64,000 bases of DNA from Bradyrhizobium erythrophlei (GCA_900129675.1 FSRD01000001.1:5011501-5075500); one strand, 5' to 3'; shown: positions 36,364-45,807, numbered from the stretch's first letter. Program-made: numbers and translations. Notes: a model not told the origin generated them from the letters alone.

Positions 36364-37407
36364 TCAAGGCAGCCTCGTGGCCAGAAACGCCACGAGAGCC
36401 GCATCGAATTCGTCCGGCTTCTCGGCGTGCGGGACGTGGCCGGCGTCGCTGATTTCAATTAGCTTGCCGTCGGGAAGTTCCTTGAGCGCGTCGCGACCGA
36501 GCACCGGCCAGTTGCCGAGGGGCTTGATCGCCTCGGGCGCGGCATAGCGGCGGAAGAACACGCTGCGGTCGCCTTGGCCGATCACGAGAAGGACCGGCAT
36601 CTTCAACAGACGGTACTCGTGGCGGATCGGCTCGTTGAAGATCATGTCGTAGGTAAGCGCCGACACGCGCGCCCAGCGCGGGTATTCAGGGCTTTGCAGC
36701 ACCCGCGAGAAGATCTCGGTGTAATGCTGTGCGACCGGCGGCCAACCGACGAAGAACGCTGCCATGAAGGCGCGGAAGCTCTGCGGCGTCTGCGACATCT
36801 CGGTCTTGATCAGTGTTTCGACCGGTTGCGGCGGGATGGCGCTGCGATAGTCTTCGAGACCGATCGGGTTCTCCAGCGCCAGCACCTGCGTGGTCTCCGG
36901 ATAGTTGCGGGCGAAATAGACGGCGAGCATGCCGCCGAAGGAGTGACCGACGATGGCAGCCCTGGTGACCCCGAGGCTGTCGAGCAGTGTCTTGGTGTTG
37001 CGTGCCAAAATATCGAAGTGATAGCGGATGTCGGGCTTCGACGATTTGCCGAAGCCGATCTGGTCCGGTGCAATGACGCGGTAGCCCTGGCCCGTCAGCG
37101 TTGCGATCGTATGGCCCCAGTAGTCGCCGGAGAAACTCTTGCCGTGCAGCAGCACCACGGTCTTGCCGTTCGCTGCCGCGGCCGGCGGAACGTCCATATA
37201 GGCCATGCGAACCGGCTGGCCTTCGAGGGTGAGATCCAGATAGTGCACCGGATAGGGATAGTTGATGCCCTCAAGACCGATGCCGAGCGGCGCTAGGTCG
37301 GCCGATTGGATCAGTGCTGCGGGCGCCGGCGTCTGCGCCCCTGCGGTACCGCTCAACGCGGCGGCCGTAAGCAGGGCGATGAAGATTGTCCGAACACGAT
37401 TGGTCAT
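36364..37407 (-). CDS. Exported alpha/beta hydrolase
   Basis: 347 residues from the ATG at 37407, with GGAG upstream and a signal peptide ending GAQTPA. The hydrolase elements are VVLLHGKSFSGDYWGHTIAT (oxyanion strand), APDQIGFGKSSKP, the nucleophile elbow VGHSFGGMLAVYFARNYPE and SDAGHVPHAEKPDEFDAALV with the catalytic His. It should act in the periplasm on an ester or similar bond. It is the last of three co-directional genes (SDR, reductase, hydrolase); the reductase gene ends 44 bases upstream. All three are probably controlled by the divergent LysR protein. Confidence 0.85.
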   Translation of the reverse strand: MTNRVRTIFIALLTAAALSGTAGAQTPAPAALIQSADLAPLGIGLEGINYPYPVHYLDLTLEGQPVRMAYMDVPPAAAANGKTVVLLHGKSFSGDYWGHTIATLTGQGYRVIAPDQIGFGKSSKPDIRYHFDILARNTKTLLDSLGVTRAAIVGHSFGGMLAVYFARNYPETTQVLALENPIGLEDYRSAIPPQPVETLIKTEMSQTPQSFRAFMAAFFVGWPPVAQHYTEIFSRVLQSPEYPRWARVSALTYDMIFNEPIRHEYRLLKMPVLLVIGQGDRSVFFRRYAAPEAIKPLGNWPVLGRDALKELPDGKLIEISDAGHVPHAEKPDEFDAALVAFLATRLP

Positions 37408-37451
37408 GACGACGTCTCCAGAAGGTCCGCGGGTGGATGATTCAGGGACAA

Positions 37452-38483
37452 TCAAGCCGCCGACCGGGACGAATGCCGATGGTGCAACGGCGGCGTGCTG
37501 GCCTCGGCTAAGTGCTCGCGCCCGTGCGGGGCGGTGAAATCAAGCGGAGGACCGACGGGAACGATCCCGGTTGGATTGATCGAGCGGTGGCTCTCGTAAT
37601 AGTGCCGCCGGATATGTTCGAAATTCACCGTCGCAGCGATGCCGGGCCATTGATAGATGTCGCGCGTATACGCCGACAGATGGGGATAGTCGGCGATGCG
37701 GCGCATGTCGCATTTGAAATGCCCGGCATAGACCGCGTCGAAGCGGATCAGCGTCGTGAACAGGCGAATATCGGCTTCGGTGAGGCTGTCGCCGAGCAGA
37801 AACCGGCGGTCAGCAAGCCGCTGCTCGAGCCAATCGAGCGTGTCGAACAGCGGGATGATAGCGTCTTCGTAAGCTTCCTGCGTCGTCGCGAAGCCGGCCT
37901 TGTAGACGCCGTTGTTCAGCGTGTCATAAATGCGGGCGTTGACCGCGTCGATATCGCCGCGCAACGCTTCCGGGTAATAGTCGCCAGACTTCGCACCGAT
38001 CGCGTCGAAGGCCGAGTTCAACATGCGGATGATCTCGGACGATTCGTTGTTGACGATCGTGCGCGCATGCTTGTCCCAGAGTACCGGAACGGTAACGCGG
38101 CCGGTGTAGTACCGATCGGCTTCACTGTATATCTGGTGCATGAACCGCGCATGGTAGACGGTGTCCGGGACGACGCCCGGGCCGTCCGCGAAAGTCCAGC
38201 CGTTTTCGAGCATCAACCAGTGCACCACCGAGACGGAGATCATGTCCTCGAGCCCCTTCAGCGAGCGCATGATCAGCGTGCGGTGCGCCCACGGGCAGGC
38301 GAGGCTGACGTAGAGGTGGTAGCGGCCAGCTTCCGCCTTGAAGCCGCCGATGCCGCTCGGGCCGGCGCTGCCGTCGGCCGTGATCCAGTTGCGGAAGGCT
38401 GCATCCTTGCGCACGAAGCGGCCACGCGTCGACTTGGTGTCGTACCAGGCATCGTGCCATTGACCTTCGACCAGCAGTCCCAT
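37452..38483 (-). CDS. Glutathionyl-hydroquinone reductase (YqjG/ECM4 type)
   Basis: 343 residues. The glutathione-transferase Xi-class signature is YVSLACPWAHRTLIMRSLKG with the catalytic Cys63, followed by VPVLWDKHARTIVNNESSEI and the helical domain with LLGDSLTEADIRLFTTLIRF. These enzymes reduce glutathionyl-(hydro)quinones in the cytoplasm, releasing hydroquinones during quinone detoxification or aromatic degradation. It lies between the SDR and the hydrolase on the same strand (38 bases from the SDR), suggesting a shared role in dealing with quinone-type compounds. Confidence 0.9.
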   Translation of the reverse strand: MGLLVEGQWHDAWYDTKSTRGRFVRKDAAFRNWITADGSAGPSGIGGFKAEAGRYHLYVSLACPWAHRTLIMRSLKGLEDMISVSVVHWLMLENGWTFADGPGVVPDTVYHARFMHQIYSEADRYYTGRVTVPVLWDKHARTIVNNESSEIIRMLNSAFDAIGAKSGDYYPEALRGDIDAVNARIYDTLNNGVYKAGFATTQEAYEDAIIPLFDTLDWLEQRLADRRFLLGDSLTEADIRLFTTLIRFDAVYAGHFKCDMRRIADYPHLSAYTRDIYQWPGIAATVNFEHIRRHYYESHRSINPTGIVPVGPPLDFTAPHGREHLAEASTPPLHHRHSSRSAA

Positions 38484-38520
38484 GTCAGCCTCCTCGTTGC
38501 CCTGTTTGGTCGCGCCCCGC

Positions 38521-39300
38521 TCAGGTGCGGGTGATGGAAAGGCCGCCGTCGATCAGCGACGCGGTACCGGTGACGAAGGCGGAATCGTCGGATGCCAGGT
38601 AGAGGACCGACCGCGCGACTTCCTCCGGCCGGCCGACGCGCTTCAGTGCATGAAGATTGGTGATGAAGGCCGTCTTGTCGGGGGTGTTGTTCATCTCGCG
38701 ATACATGTCGGTGTCGACCGCGCCGGGCAGGATCGCGTTGACCCTGATATTCTGCGGACCGAACTCGGCAGCCAGCGTCTGCGTCAGTCCGATCAGGCCG
38801 GATTTGCTCGCGGCATAGGCGGCGACACCGGGAAAGGATGAAGTGTGCCCGACAAAGGTCGAGGTGAAGATGACCGAACCGCCGCCATGCTTGACCATCT
38901 CGGCGATCTGATGCTTGGCGCCGAGAAACGAACCGGTGAGATTGATGGCGATGGCATCGTTCCAGCCGGCTTCGGAAACGCTTGTCGAGGGACCGCCTTC
39001 GCCGAGCGTGCCGGCATTGTTGAACGCAATATCCAGCCTGCCGAACGTCTTGACGGCCAGCGCGACAAGGGCCTGGGCATAGGCTTCGGAGCGCACGTCT
39101 CCGGCAAGTGCCACCGCTGTCCCACCGTTGGCCTTGATTTCGTCCACGAGGCTCGTGAGCTCGGTTTCGCGCCGTGCACCGACGACGACCTTGGCGCCTT
39201 CGGCTGCGAACAACTTGGCGGTGGCCCGCCCGATGCCGGAGCTTGCGCCGGTGACGATCGCGACCTTGTTGTGAAGGCGCCCTGTTTGCTGCTGTGCCAT
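38521..39300 (-). CDS. Short-chain dehydrogenase/reductase
   Basis: 259 residues from the ATG at 39300, with GGGAGAA upstream; the longer frame contains no leader. TGASSGIG, NNAG, and YxxxK in GVAAYAASKSGLIGLTQTLA are complete, as is the glucose-dehydrogenase-like end GTASLIDGGLSITRT. GARRETELTS after the second strand is typical of NADP-using members. It is the promoter-proximal gene of the hydrolase operon and faces the LysR gene across 126 bases. Confidence 0.88.
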   Translation of the reverse strand: MAQQQTGRLHNKVAIVTGASSGIGRATAKLFAAEGAKVVVGARRETELTSLVDEIKANGGTAVALAGDVRSEAYAQALVALAVKTFGRLDIAFNNAGTLGEGGPSTSVSEAGWNDAIAINLTGSFLGAKHQIAEMVKHGGGSVIFTSTFVGHTSSFPGVAAYAASKSGLIGLTQTLAAEFGPQNIRVNAILPGAVDTDMYREMNNTPDKTAFITNLHALKRVGRPEEVARSVLYLASDDSAFVTGTASLIDGGLSITRT

Positions 39301-39394
39301 GTCCGTTCTCCCTATGCGGCTGCGTCCATCGCGGCCCGATGCAGAGTGGGTAGACTCATCAAAGCATTGAAAGAAGGGGCAGAAACTGGTTACA

Positions 39395-39415
39395 TCATTC
39401 ATCTTTTGTGAATGA
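39395..39415. promoter_or_regulatory. Palindrome between divergent SDR and LysR genes, likely LysR operator
   Basis: TCATTCA, seven bases, TGAATGA: a perfect 7-bp inverted repeat with the T-N11-A geometry that LysR proteins bind. It ends 11 bases before the LysR start codon, as expected for autorepression plus control of the divergent operon. Confidence 0.55.
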
Positions 39416-39426
39416 TCGGATAGGGC

Positions 39427-40329
39427 ATGGACCGGTTACGGGCTTTCGAGGTTTTCGCCACCGTCGTCGGCCAGGGCAGCTTTACCCGCGCCGCGGATAA
39501 GCTCGACACCTCGCCGGCCAACGTCACCCGCTACGTCAACGAGCTGGAGGAGGCGCTCGGCGCCCGTCTGCTCAACCGCACGTCGCGGCGGCTGTCGCTG
39601 ACGGAGACCGGAAAGACGCTGTACGATCGGGCGCTCTCCATCCTCGAGGACGTGGCCGAAGCCGAAGCAATCGCATCTACCGCCGCGATGCAGCCGCGCG
39701 GACGGCTGCGGGTCAATGCGCCATTGAGTTTCGGCATTCGTCATCTGGCGCCGCTCTGGCCGCGCTTCTGCGCGCGCTATCCGGATATCGAGCTGGATAT
39801 CAGCTTGGTCGATCGGGTCGTCGATCTCGTCGAGGAGGGCTACGATCTGGCCGTCCGCATCTCGCGCGGCGGGTCGCCGGCCCTTGTCAGCCGCAAGCTC
39901 GCGACCACGCGCCACCTGATCTGCGCTTCCCCCGACTATGTCGCGCGCCACGGCACGCCGGCGAGCCCCGAGGACCTCAAGGATCATGCCTGCATTGCCT
40001 ATGTCTATTCGGATTCCATCGACGAGTGGCGGTTGCTGGACAATACGGGCAAGGAACATTCCGTCGCGGTGCGCCACATCATGCGCACCAACAATGGCGA
40101 TACCGCCCGCGCAGTAGCGCTGGCCGGCCTTGGCATTGTCCGGCAGCCGACCTTCCTGATTGGCGAGGATTTGCGGCGGAAACGGCTGGTGCCCTTGTTG
40201 ACCGGCTACCGCATGCCTGAAACCGACGTGCTTGCAGTCTATCCCAGCCGCCGCCACCTCAGCGCCAAGGTGCGTGTCATGGTGGATTTTCTGGCCGAGG
40301 CGTTTCGCGGCACGCCGCCGTGGGATTAG
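39427..40329 (+). CDS. LysR-family transcriptional regulator
   Basis: 300 residues. The winged helix-turn-helix is MDRLRAFEVFATVVGQGSFT and RAADKLDTSPANVTRYVNEL; the linker helix and the periplasmic-binding-like effector domain follow (RLRVNAPLSFGIRHLAPLWP, DISLVDRVVDLVEEGYDLAV). This is the DmlR/PcaQ-like subgroup often seen next to SDR and hydrolase genes. GGATAGGG precedes the ATG. It should control the divergent SDR operon through the palindrome at 39395 in response to an aromatic or organic acid effector (inference). Confidence 0.9.
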   Translation: MDRLRAFEVFATVVGQGSFTRAADKLDTSPANVTRYVNELEEALGARLLNRTSRRLSLTETGKTLYDRALSILEDVAEAEAIASTAAMQPRGRLRVNAPLSFGIRHLAPLWPRFCARYPDIELDISLVDRVVDLVEEGYDLAVRISRGGSPALVSRKLATTRHLICASPDYVARHGTPASPEDLKDHACIAYVYSDSIDEWRLLDNTGKEHSVAVRHIMRTNNGDTARAVALAGLGIVRQPTFLIGEDLRRKRLVPLLTGYRMPETDVLAVYPSRRHLSAKVRVMVDFLAEAFRGTPPWD

Positions 40330-40484
40330 GAGTGTGGGCCCTGCGGTCCGCGTTGGGCGATCCCTGCTTCATCGTGATCGGCCTGGAGCCACAACCCGGT
40401 GACCGGCAGCTATTGGCGCGAAGCGGCCGCTCATGGCACCGGAGCCCGGTTGCGACGGGACGAGTAGGTGGCTACGCCAAAGTG

Positions 40485-40981
40485 CCGAGGTGATGATGAT
40501 TCACGGGGGCCTAGACACGCTCGAAGTCGTCATCCGGATGCTCGCCGGACTGTGGGGAGAGGGACGAGCGCCCATTCCGCTGGAACTCGTGTCGTTGACG
40601 GAAGGGCGGGTCCTCGACGCCGGCGAATTCACGATCGGTTGCTTTCCGGTCCGGCATCGCGACACCGGCAGCTTCGGATTCTCCTTCGAAAGCCAGGCCC
40701 GCCGTCATATTAGGCCAGACCGCCTCGCGTCCCTCGGCGTGCCGGACGGCCCGGTGCGCAAGGAGTTAGCGGAAGGAAGGTCGGTGACGCTGGCGGACGG
40801 CAGAACGATCGATCCCGGAGACGTCCTCGGACCGCCAGAGGGTCAGAAGAGGCTCGTCATCGTGGGTGATGCCGAAACCACCGGGGGATTGGTCGAACAC
40901 GCTCGCGACGCCGACGCCTTGGTGATCGAGGCTACCTTTCTCGACCGCGATGCAGCCATCGGTGCGCGGATCGGTACTTGA
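40485..40981 (+). pseudogene. Internal fragment of an RNase Z-like metallo-beta-lactamase gene
   Basis: The frame has MIHGGLDTLEVVIRMLAGLW, then GEFTIGCFPVRHRDTGSFGF (the PxxH segment of RNase Z), LGPPEGQKRLVIVGDAETTG and DADALVIEATFLDRDAAIGA. The N-terminal HxHxDH motif and everything after ATFLDRD are missing. The left edge is near 40485 and the right edge near 40975, where an unrelated AT-rich stretch begins. It cannot be an active enzyme. Confidence 0.6.
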
Positions 40982-41408
40982 TTAAACTTTACAATCGTGC
41001 AGTATAGTAGAGCTTGACCTCGTGAACGAAGCTCCAATGGGAGCGACGTGGGCGAACCGTTGCGGAACGACAGGATCCGGAATGTCGACAGCCATCGATA
41101 AGGGGTGACGCATGCCGAGCGCTTTCGCGATGCGACCTCAACGAACGCGCCAAAAAGAGCGCCGCTTCACCAGAGGAACGCAATGCCCGGACGGACAGCA
41201 GCCGAACATGAGCAGCAGCGGCACCAGGATTACTGCAACACGCGCAGACGATAGGCCGTGAAGCAGACGGCAACCAATACGAGAGTTTCGGTGAGGCCTG
41301 CTCTGTATTGATGCGAGCGACCTCCCAGGAGGCGTGAAAAACCACGATCAACAAATCGATCGCTGGCTGGATCAGTTTTGGAGAGTGCCATCAAAAGGGA
41401 GGTAAATC
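40982..41408. other. Intergenic stretch, no gene seen
   Basis: Contains AT-rich sequence near 40985-41010 and the upstream region of the Tat-exported protein. No gene could be supported. Confidence 0.35.
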
Positions 41409-42563
41409 ATGCATAGTTTGAACAGAAGATCTGTTCTTCGCTCAATCTCGGCTGCAACTCTGGCCGTCCCAACATCAGCAATTCTGACTGATCGGGCGAT
41501 GGCCGTATCCGCAGCTTCGTCGGTCTCGATTGACCAGCTCATATTCGCGCAACGACAGCAGGAAGAGACTTGGGCCTTCTTCCGGTCCTTCTACAGCGAC
41601 AAAGACAACGTGGACGTACCGAAGTTTTTGTCGCATTTCGTGAAGTCCGGACTGGACCAGTATCAAGATGCGACCTTGGGCCTCGTCATAGCGGGATACG
41701 ACGTGATTGCAGCCAATTTCACCGGCTTTCTCAACGCGGTGGCGTCCGCATTAGGCAAGGGCCAGTTCTCCAAGGTCTTTCGTGTCGTTGGTGACATGCG
41801 ATTCGGTGCCGTTGTCGAATATGTCGACTTGAAGAATACATTCTACGCGACGAACGGTATAACAGTTCAAACAGTCTTCGATCTCGATAATGGCTTGATC
41901 GCGCGCGATACTGACTATTGGGATTCAAGAGAGCTCGGTATGTCCGATATCGTCGGACCGGCTGCCACCACTGGCGTCGCGGTTCCGCTAGGTGCAGTTC
42001 ATGCGGGAGGCGTGCCTCGAACAGCAGCTTCTCCAGTGCCTCCCGGACCGATGCAACTGGCGATCGGCCCCACCGGTCGACCCTCGGCATCGAGCGAAAT
42101 GGTGTCATTCGTGAAAATGTTTCACGCAGCGCTGCGCCAGGGCCGACCGGAAGAGGTCGCGGAATTTTTTACGGAGGACGCGTTGTATGTGAACCCGCTC
42201 ATCCATCAAGGAGCCGTGGGCTACGGCAATTTCGATCAGTCCATCCAGATAAGGGGACGTCAGCTCATAGCGAGGCTGCTGCAAGCCGCGTCGCAGTTAT
42301 TGCCCGATTGCAAGGACTCAAAGCTGACTCACATCGTGGGAGGACCGGCAGGCGGCGGCTTCGAATGGAAAGCAGGTGGAATCTACAACTACACCGGGTT
42401 GGATCGAACCGGGCTCGTGGGTTGCACGGCGCTCGATCTGTTCGGAAATCGCATTCAGCGGATGTCGGTCAAATTCGATACTTTCCAAATGAGCGCCAAG
42501 CAATACGACAACATACGGAGTGCACTCTTGCAAGCCGGAGCGGTGGATCAACGGCAGACTTGA
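41409..42563 (+). CDS. Tat-exported protein with two SnoaL-like domains
   Basis: 384 residues. The leader (LNRRSVLRSISAATLAVPTS) has the twin-arginine form, so it is probably exported folded. Two NTF2/SnoaL-like regions can be seen: residues about 45-175 (WAFFRSFYSDKDNVDVPKFL, FDLDNGLIARDTDYWDSREL) and about 225-370 (SFVKMFHAALRQGRPEEVAE, FFTEDALYVNPLIHQGAV, MSVKFDTFQ), joined by a Pro/Gly/Ala-rich linker. I know no characterised homologue. GGGAGG lies just before the ATG. It stands alone between fragments and the CRISPR-like repeat. Confidence 0.75.
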   Translation: MHSLNRRSVLRSISAATLAVPTSAILTDRAMAVSAASSVSIDQLIFAQRQQEETWAFFRSFYSDKDNVDVPKFLSHFVKSGLDQYQDATLGLVIAGYDVIAANFTGFLNAVASALGKGQFSKVFRVVGDMRFGAVVEYVDLKNTFYATNGITVQTVFDLDNGLIARDTDYWDSRELGMSDIVGPAATTGVAVPLGAVHAGGVPRTAASPVPPGPMQLAIGPTGRPSASSEMVSFVKMFHAALRQGRPEEVAEFFTEDALYVNPLIHQGAVGYGNFDQSIQIRGRQLIARLLQAASQLLPDCKDSKLTHIVGGPAGGGFEWKAGGIYNYTGLDRTGLVGCTALDLFGNRIQRMSVKFDTFQMSAKQYDNIRSALLQAGAVDQRQT

Positions 42564-43438
42564 ACGAATTGAAGCCGATACCGTCAGCGCTGCGATCCAG
42601 AAAAAGCGATCCGTTCATATGCGTCCGTTTTCGCGAGCCGTTGGCGGCGTGGCGGGCTTTGTTGCCCCTCAGGGGTGTTCGGTTTGTCGGATGAAGCTAA
42701 TCGATGCGAAGCTGCTTCGATTGGCCATATGCCATATAATGCCCCGCTTTTGCCGGAACTGTTCAGAATGGCCGACAATTGCCAGAGCCCGAGCCTGCGT
42801 CGCCTCCTTCACGGGGGCGTGGATCGAAACTGTACGAGGTGCCTTACCCATTTCGGACTGCATCGCTCTTGCCTTGGCTGAATCGGTGCAGGTGCCTGCA
42901 CGGCAGATATCGGTTTCTGCTTCCAGCAACGTGTATAGGGTGAACGACCATCGGGAAACATCAGTTTTGCTGGCTGTAAACGCACTTAAACGGATGATCT
43001 TACAACGATTTCGAGTATTACGTTGTAAAGAATTGGGCCGCGATTTTCGCGTTTGGCTTCTTATACAGCTTTGGAAAGATATGGGGGTGGACACTGTAGG
43101 ACGGTGTAATACGCGGCTGAACTGCGGCTCGCATTACGGTGTCTTACAGGGGCATTCGAAAATTTTCGGGGAAATTTTTGGACAGTTACAAATACGGTCC
43201 GATCTGTCGGGGGCTCTCGGTTTCGGACAAAGGGTGGGGAGGCGCTGTTCCTTATCTCGCAACGCCGCCGTTGCGGCGGAACGAGCGGATGAACTGCGGT
43301 TGATTGTAGAGCGGCATTACCACAGGTCCTTTTCTTTTCTGATGCGAAGTTTATTATTTCTGTCGTATGTCCCGTTGTCCCTGTCGGAAACTCAATCTTG
43401 CTGGCAACTGATATCGAATCGGGCGATGCTCCAGCCCT
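42564..43438. other. Stretch of 875 bases without a gene; holds one CRISPR-like repeat
   Basis: A long open frame (42520-43455) exists but has no ribosome site and an unlikely composition. The AT-rich middle (42960-43090) and the Rho-like G/T-rich part after 43080 look like decayed island DNA. Confidence 0.4.
42799..42830 (+). CRISPR. Single type I-C-like CRISPR repeat, no array
   Basis: The 32 bases begin GTCGCCTCCTTCACGGGGG and end GTGGATCGAAAC. This is the length and layout of type I-C repeats (GTCGC start, CACGGGGGCGTGG hairpin, GAAAC end). No second copy lies 30-40 bases to either side, nor elsewhere in the window, and no cas gene is present. It is either a leftover of a deleted array or a chance/orphan repeat. 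Confidence 0.5.
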
Positions 43439-44455
43439 ATGCGAAAGGTTTGTAGCCTAATCTGGTTGGCGTTGGTCGGAGCGTTCCGGTCGCGGGCCTC
43501 GCTTGAGGCTGAAAACATGATTCTGCGTCATCAGCTTAATGTGTTGCAGCGGAAATCGTCGAAACGGCCGACGTTCAGGATGTTGGACCGTCTGATATTC
43601 GCTGGCTTGTATCGTTTGGCTCCGAAGGTGCTCGGCGCCTTGGCAATCGTGAAGCCGGAGACCGTGATTAAATGGCACCGCGCCGGGTTCAGATCGTACT
43701 GGCGGTGGAAGTCGCGGAGCCGTGGTGGCCGACCAACTGTAGCGCCTGAGATACGCAAGCTTATCCGCGAGATGAGCATTGCCAATCCGCTGTGGGGAGC
43801 GCCGCGGATCCATGGAGAACTCCTCAAGATCGGTATCGATATCGGACAGACCAGCGTGGCCAAGTACATGGCCAAGCGAAGAGACCCGCCATCCCAAGGC
43901 TGGAGGACGTTCCTTCGCAATCATGCCGACGGCATCGCCGCGATGGATATGTTCGTCGTACCGACAATCTCGTTTCGTCTGCTCTACGGCTTGTTGATTG
44001 TGGGGCATGGTCGACGGCAGATTTTATGGTTTGGCGTCACAGCGCATCCGACCGCAGAATGGATCGCAAATCAGATCACGGAAGCATGCGGCTGGGAACA
44101 AGCTCCCCGCTATCTCCTTCGTGACCGGGACGGGGCCTATGGTGAGGTCTTCATCCGAAGGCTTCGATCAATGGGCATTCGCGATCGACCGACGTCGCCG
44201 CGCTCTCCTTGGGAAAATGGATATGCTGAAAGGCTGATCGGTTCGATCCGCAGGGAATGCCTTGACCACGTTGTTGTGTTCAGCGAGCGCCACCTCCGTC
44301 ACCTACTGCTATCGTACATGAAATATTACAATGGGGCCCGCACGCATCTATCCCTGGAGAAGGATGCACCGGTCTCGCGCGCCGTCGATCGCGCCGGGCA
44401 CATTCTTTGTCGCCCAATCCTGGGCGGGCTGCATCACCAATATGCCCGGATTTAA
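43439..44455 (+). CDS. Integrase-core (rve/DDE) transposase, second copy type
   Basis: 338 residues, homologous throughout to the protein at 28088-29104 but clearly diverged. The core has IAAMDMFVVPTISFRLLYGL, RYLLRDRDGAYGEVFIRRLR and NGYAERLIGSIRRECLDHVV, carrying the three catalytic acids. The frame is intact. The 3' end runs directly into IS21 sequence, so the right end of this element is missing and it may be immobile. Confidence 0.85.
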   Translation: MRKVCSLIWLALVGAFRSRASLEAENMILRHQLNVLQRKSSKRPTFRMLDRLIFAGLYRLAPKVLGALAIVKPETVIKWHRAGFRSYWRWKSRSRGGRPTVAPEIRKLIREMSIANPLWGAPRIHGELLKIGIDIGQTSVAKYMAKRRDPPSQGWRTFLRNHADGIAAMDMFVVPTISFRLLYGLLIVGHGRRQILWFGVTAHPTAEWIANQITEACGWEQAPRYLLRDRDGAYGEVFIRRLRSMGIRDRPTSPRSPWENGYAERLIGSIRRECLDHVVVFSERHLRHLLLSYMKYYNGARTHLSLEKDAPVSRAVDRAGHILCRPILGGLHHQYARI

Positions 44456-45170
44456 TTTACGACAGGCACAGGCAGCCCGCTTCCTCGCGATGCTCGCCGA
44501 GCACGAGATCGCCGACCGTGGCCGCCGCCGCATCGAACGGCATCTCACCGAGGCGCGTCTGCCCGCCGGCAAGACGCTCGCCACCTTCGACTTCGAGGCC
44601 GTGCCAATGGTCTCGAAAGCCCAGGTGATGGCGCTGGCGTCCGGCGATGCCTGGTTGGCGAAGGGCGCCAATATCCTGCTGTTCGGCCCTCCCGGCGGCG
44701 GCAAGAGCCATTTGTCGGCAGCGCTTGGGCTTGCTTTGGTCGAGAATGGATGGCGCGTGCTGTTTGCTCGCACCACTGATCTTGTGCAGCAGCTCCAAGT
44801 CGCCCGTCGCGAACTGGCACTCGAAAGCGCGATCGCCAAGCTCGACCGCTACGATTTGCTCATCCTCGACGACATAGCCTACGTCACCAAGGATCAAGCC
44901 GAAACCAGCGTGCTGTTCGAGTTGATCGCCGCACGTTACGAGCGCAGATCCATGCTGATCACGGCCAATCAGCCGTTTGGCGAATGGGGTAAGATCTTCC
45001 CCGGCCAGGCCATGACGCTCGCCGCCATCGATCGCCTGGTCCATCACTCCACCATCCTGGAGATGAACGTCGAGAGCTATCGCCGCCGCGAGGCCCTCGA
45101 TCGAAAACGTGGTCGCGGCCGGCCACCAACCCACGCCACCGTCAAGGAAATCGAGAAGGCCGAAGACTGA
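44442..45170 (+). CDS. istB: IS21-family helper ATPase IstB (5' end altered)
   Basis: From the ATG at 44442, 242 residues in the frame. Walker A is LFGPPGGGKSHLSAALGLAL, Walker B is RYDLLILDDIAYVTKDQAET, and the sensor region reads RRSMLITANQPFGEWGKIFP. These are IstB landmarks. The usual first 20-30 residues are missing and the ATG lies in the end of the upstream transposase gene, so the insertion of that element replaced the start. istA is absent. It cannot transpose alone. Confidence 0.8.
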   Translation: MPGFNLRQAQAARFLAMLAEHEIADRGRRRIERHLTEARLPAGKTLATFDFEAVPMVSKAQVMALASGDAWLAKGANILLFGPPGGGKSHLSAALGLALVENGWRVLFARTTDLVQQLQVARRELALESAIAKLDRYDLLILDDIAYVTKDQAETSVLFELIAARYERRSMLITANQPFGEWGKIFPGQAMTLAAIDRLVHHSTILEMNVESYRRREALDRKRGRGRPPTHATVKEIEKAED

Positions 45171-45269
45171 TTGACGCTCCGCGTCAATCAAAGCCTTGCC
45201 AAGACCGCGGCCAGCGTCAATTATGCCTCCGCTCGGCTGCCTCGTCTCAACCAGATTGACGCGCCGTTC
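45171..45269. mobile_element. Right end of the IS21 element
   Basis: After istB the sequence has CAGATTGACGCGCCGTTCTC and CAGATTGTCGCGCGATAGG-like repeats (45250-45295), the multiple subterminal repeats typical of IS21 ends. The AbiEi gene is cut here. Confidence 0.5.
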
Positions 45270-45788
45270 TCATCCAGATTGTCGCGCGATAGGATAGACG
45301 ACGAGATCGAGCGCGGTTAGTGCCGGAGAACCGATCCGAAGCGGTCCCCAGGCGTCCTGGCGCGTCGACACAAATTCCTGCGGGATGGCGGCCTTTTGGA
45401 AGAACCGGATGCGATGACGTCCGTTCTCGATCGGCCGGAGCCATTTGGTCGTGACGACCTGGGTTTCCATAGGCGCGAAGTGCGATGACCCGGACGCAGC
45501 GGCCGCCGACAGCAGGCCGACATAGTAGTCCTGACCCAGGTGGGCCATCAGATCGTCGAGCCACCATTCGACCGGGGGCAGACCCATCGTGCGATGCTCC
45601 GGCGGCACGATGACGAAGGCGGGCGATTTCGGAAGCAGGCGGCGGATCGCGCCTTTCTTCACAAGCCTGCGCAGAGCCGCCTCGACAGCGCGGCTGCCCT
45701 CCACGTGCGGAATCTCGTCGGCCGAGAAGAACAGCCGACCGCCGGCCTGTACGCCATCAATAAATCCGCGCAAACTATCGACTGCCAT
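45270..45788 (-). pseudogene. AbiEi-family antitoxin, C-terminus replaced by an IS21 end
   Basis: The protein starts MAVDSLRGFIDGVQAGGRLF and has the AbiEi winged-helix (EIPHVEGSRAVEAALRRLVK, KGAIRRLLPKSPAFVIVPPE) followed by the family domain HLGQDYYVGLLSAAAASGS. It ends abnormally at ALDLVVYPIARQSG, inside the IS21 right end. The start is either the ATG at 45797 or at 45788; the first lies inside the palindrome at 45791, so I prefer the second. The toxin partner AbiEii is not in the window. These type IV systems abort phage infection. Confidence 0.7.
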
Positions 45789-45790
45789 TT

Positions 45791-45807
45791 GCAACATATA
45801 ATGTTGC
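45791..45807. promoter_or_regulatory. Palindromic operator at the AbiEi start
   Basis: GCAACATATAATGTTGC is a 7+3+7 perfect palindrome that overlaps a -10-like TATAAT and the first possible start codon. AbiEi proteins repress their own promoter through inverted repeats, so this fits autoregulation. Confidence 0.5.

Noticed and set aside
42760..42900. A full CRISPR array
   Set aside because: Only one repeat was found; a second copy is absent at spacer distance on both sides.
42520..43455. 311-residue forward frame
   Set aside because: No ribosome site, no domain, unusual composition; it runs across the CRISPR-like repeat and into the next transposase.
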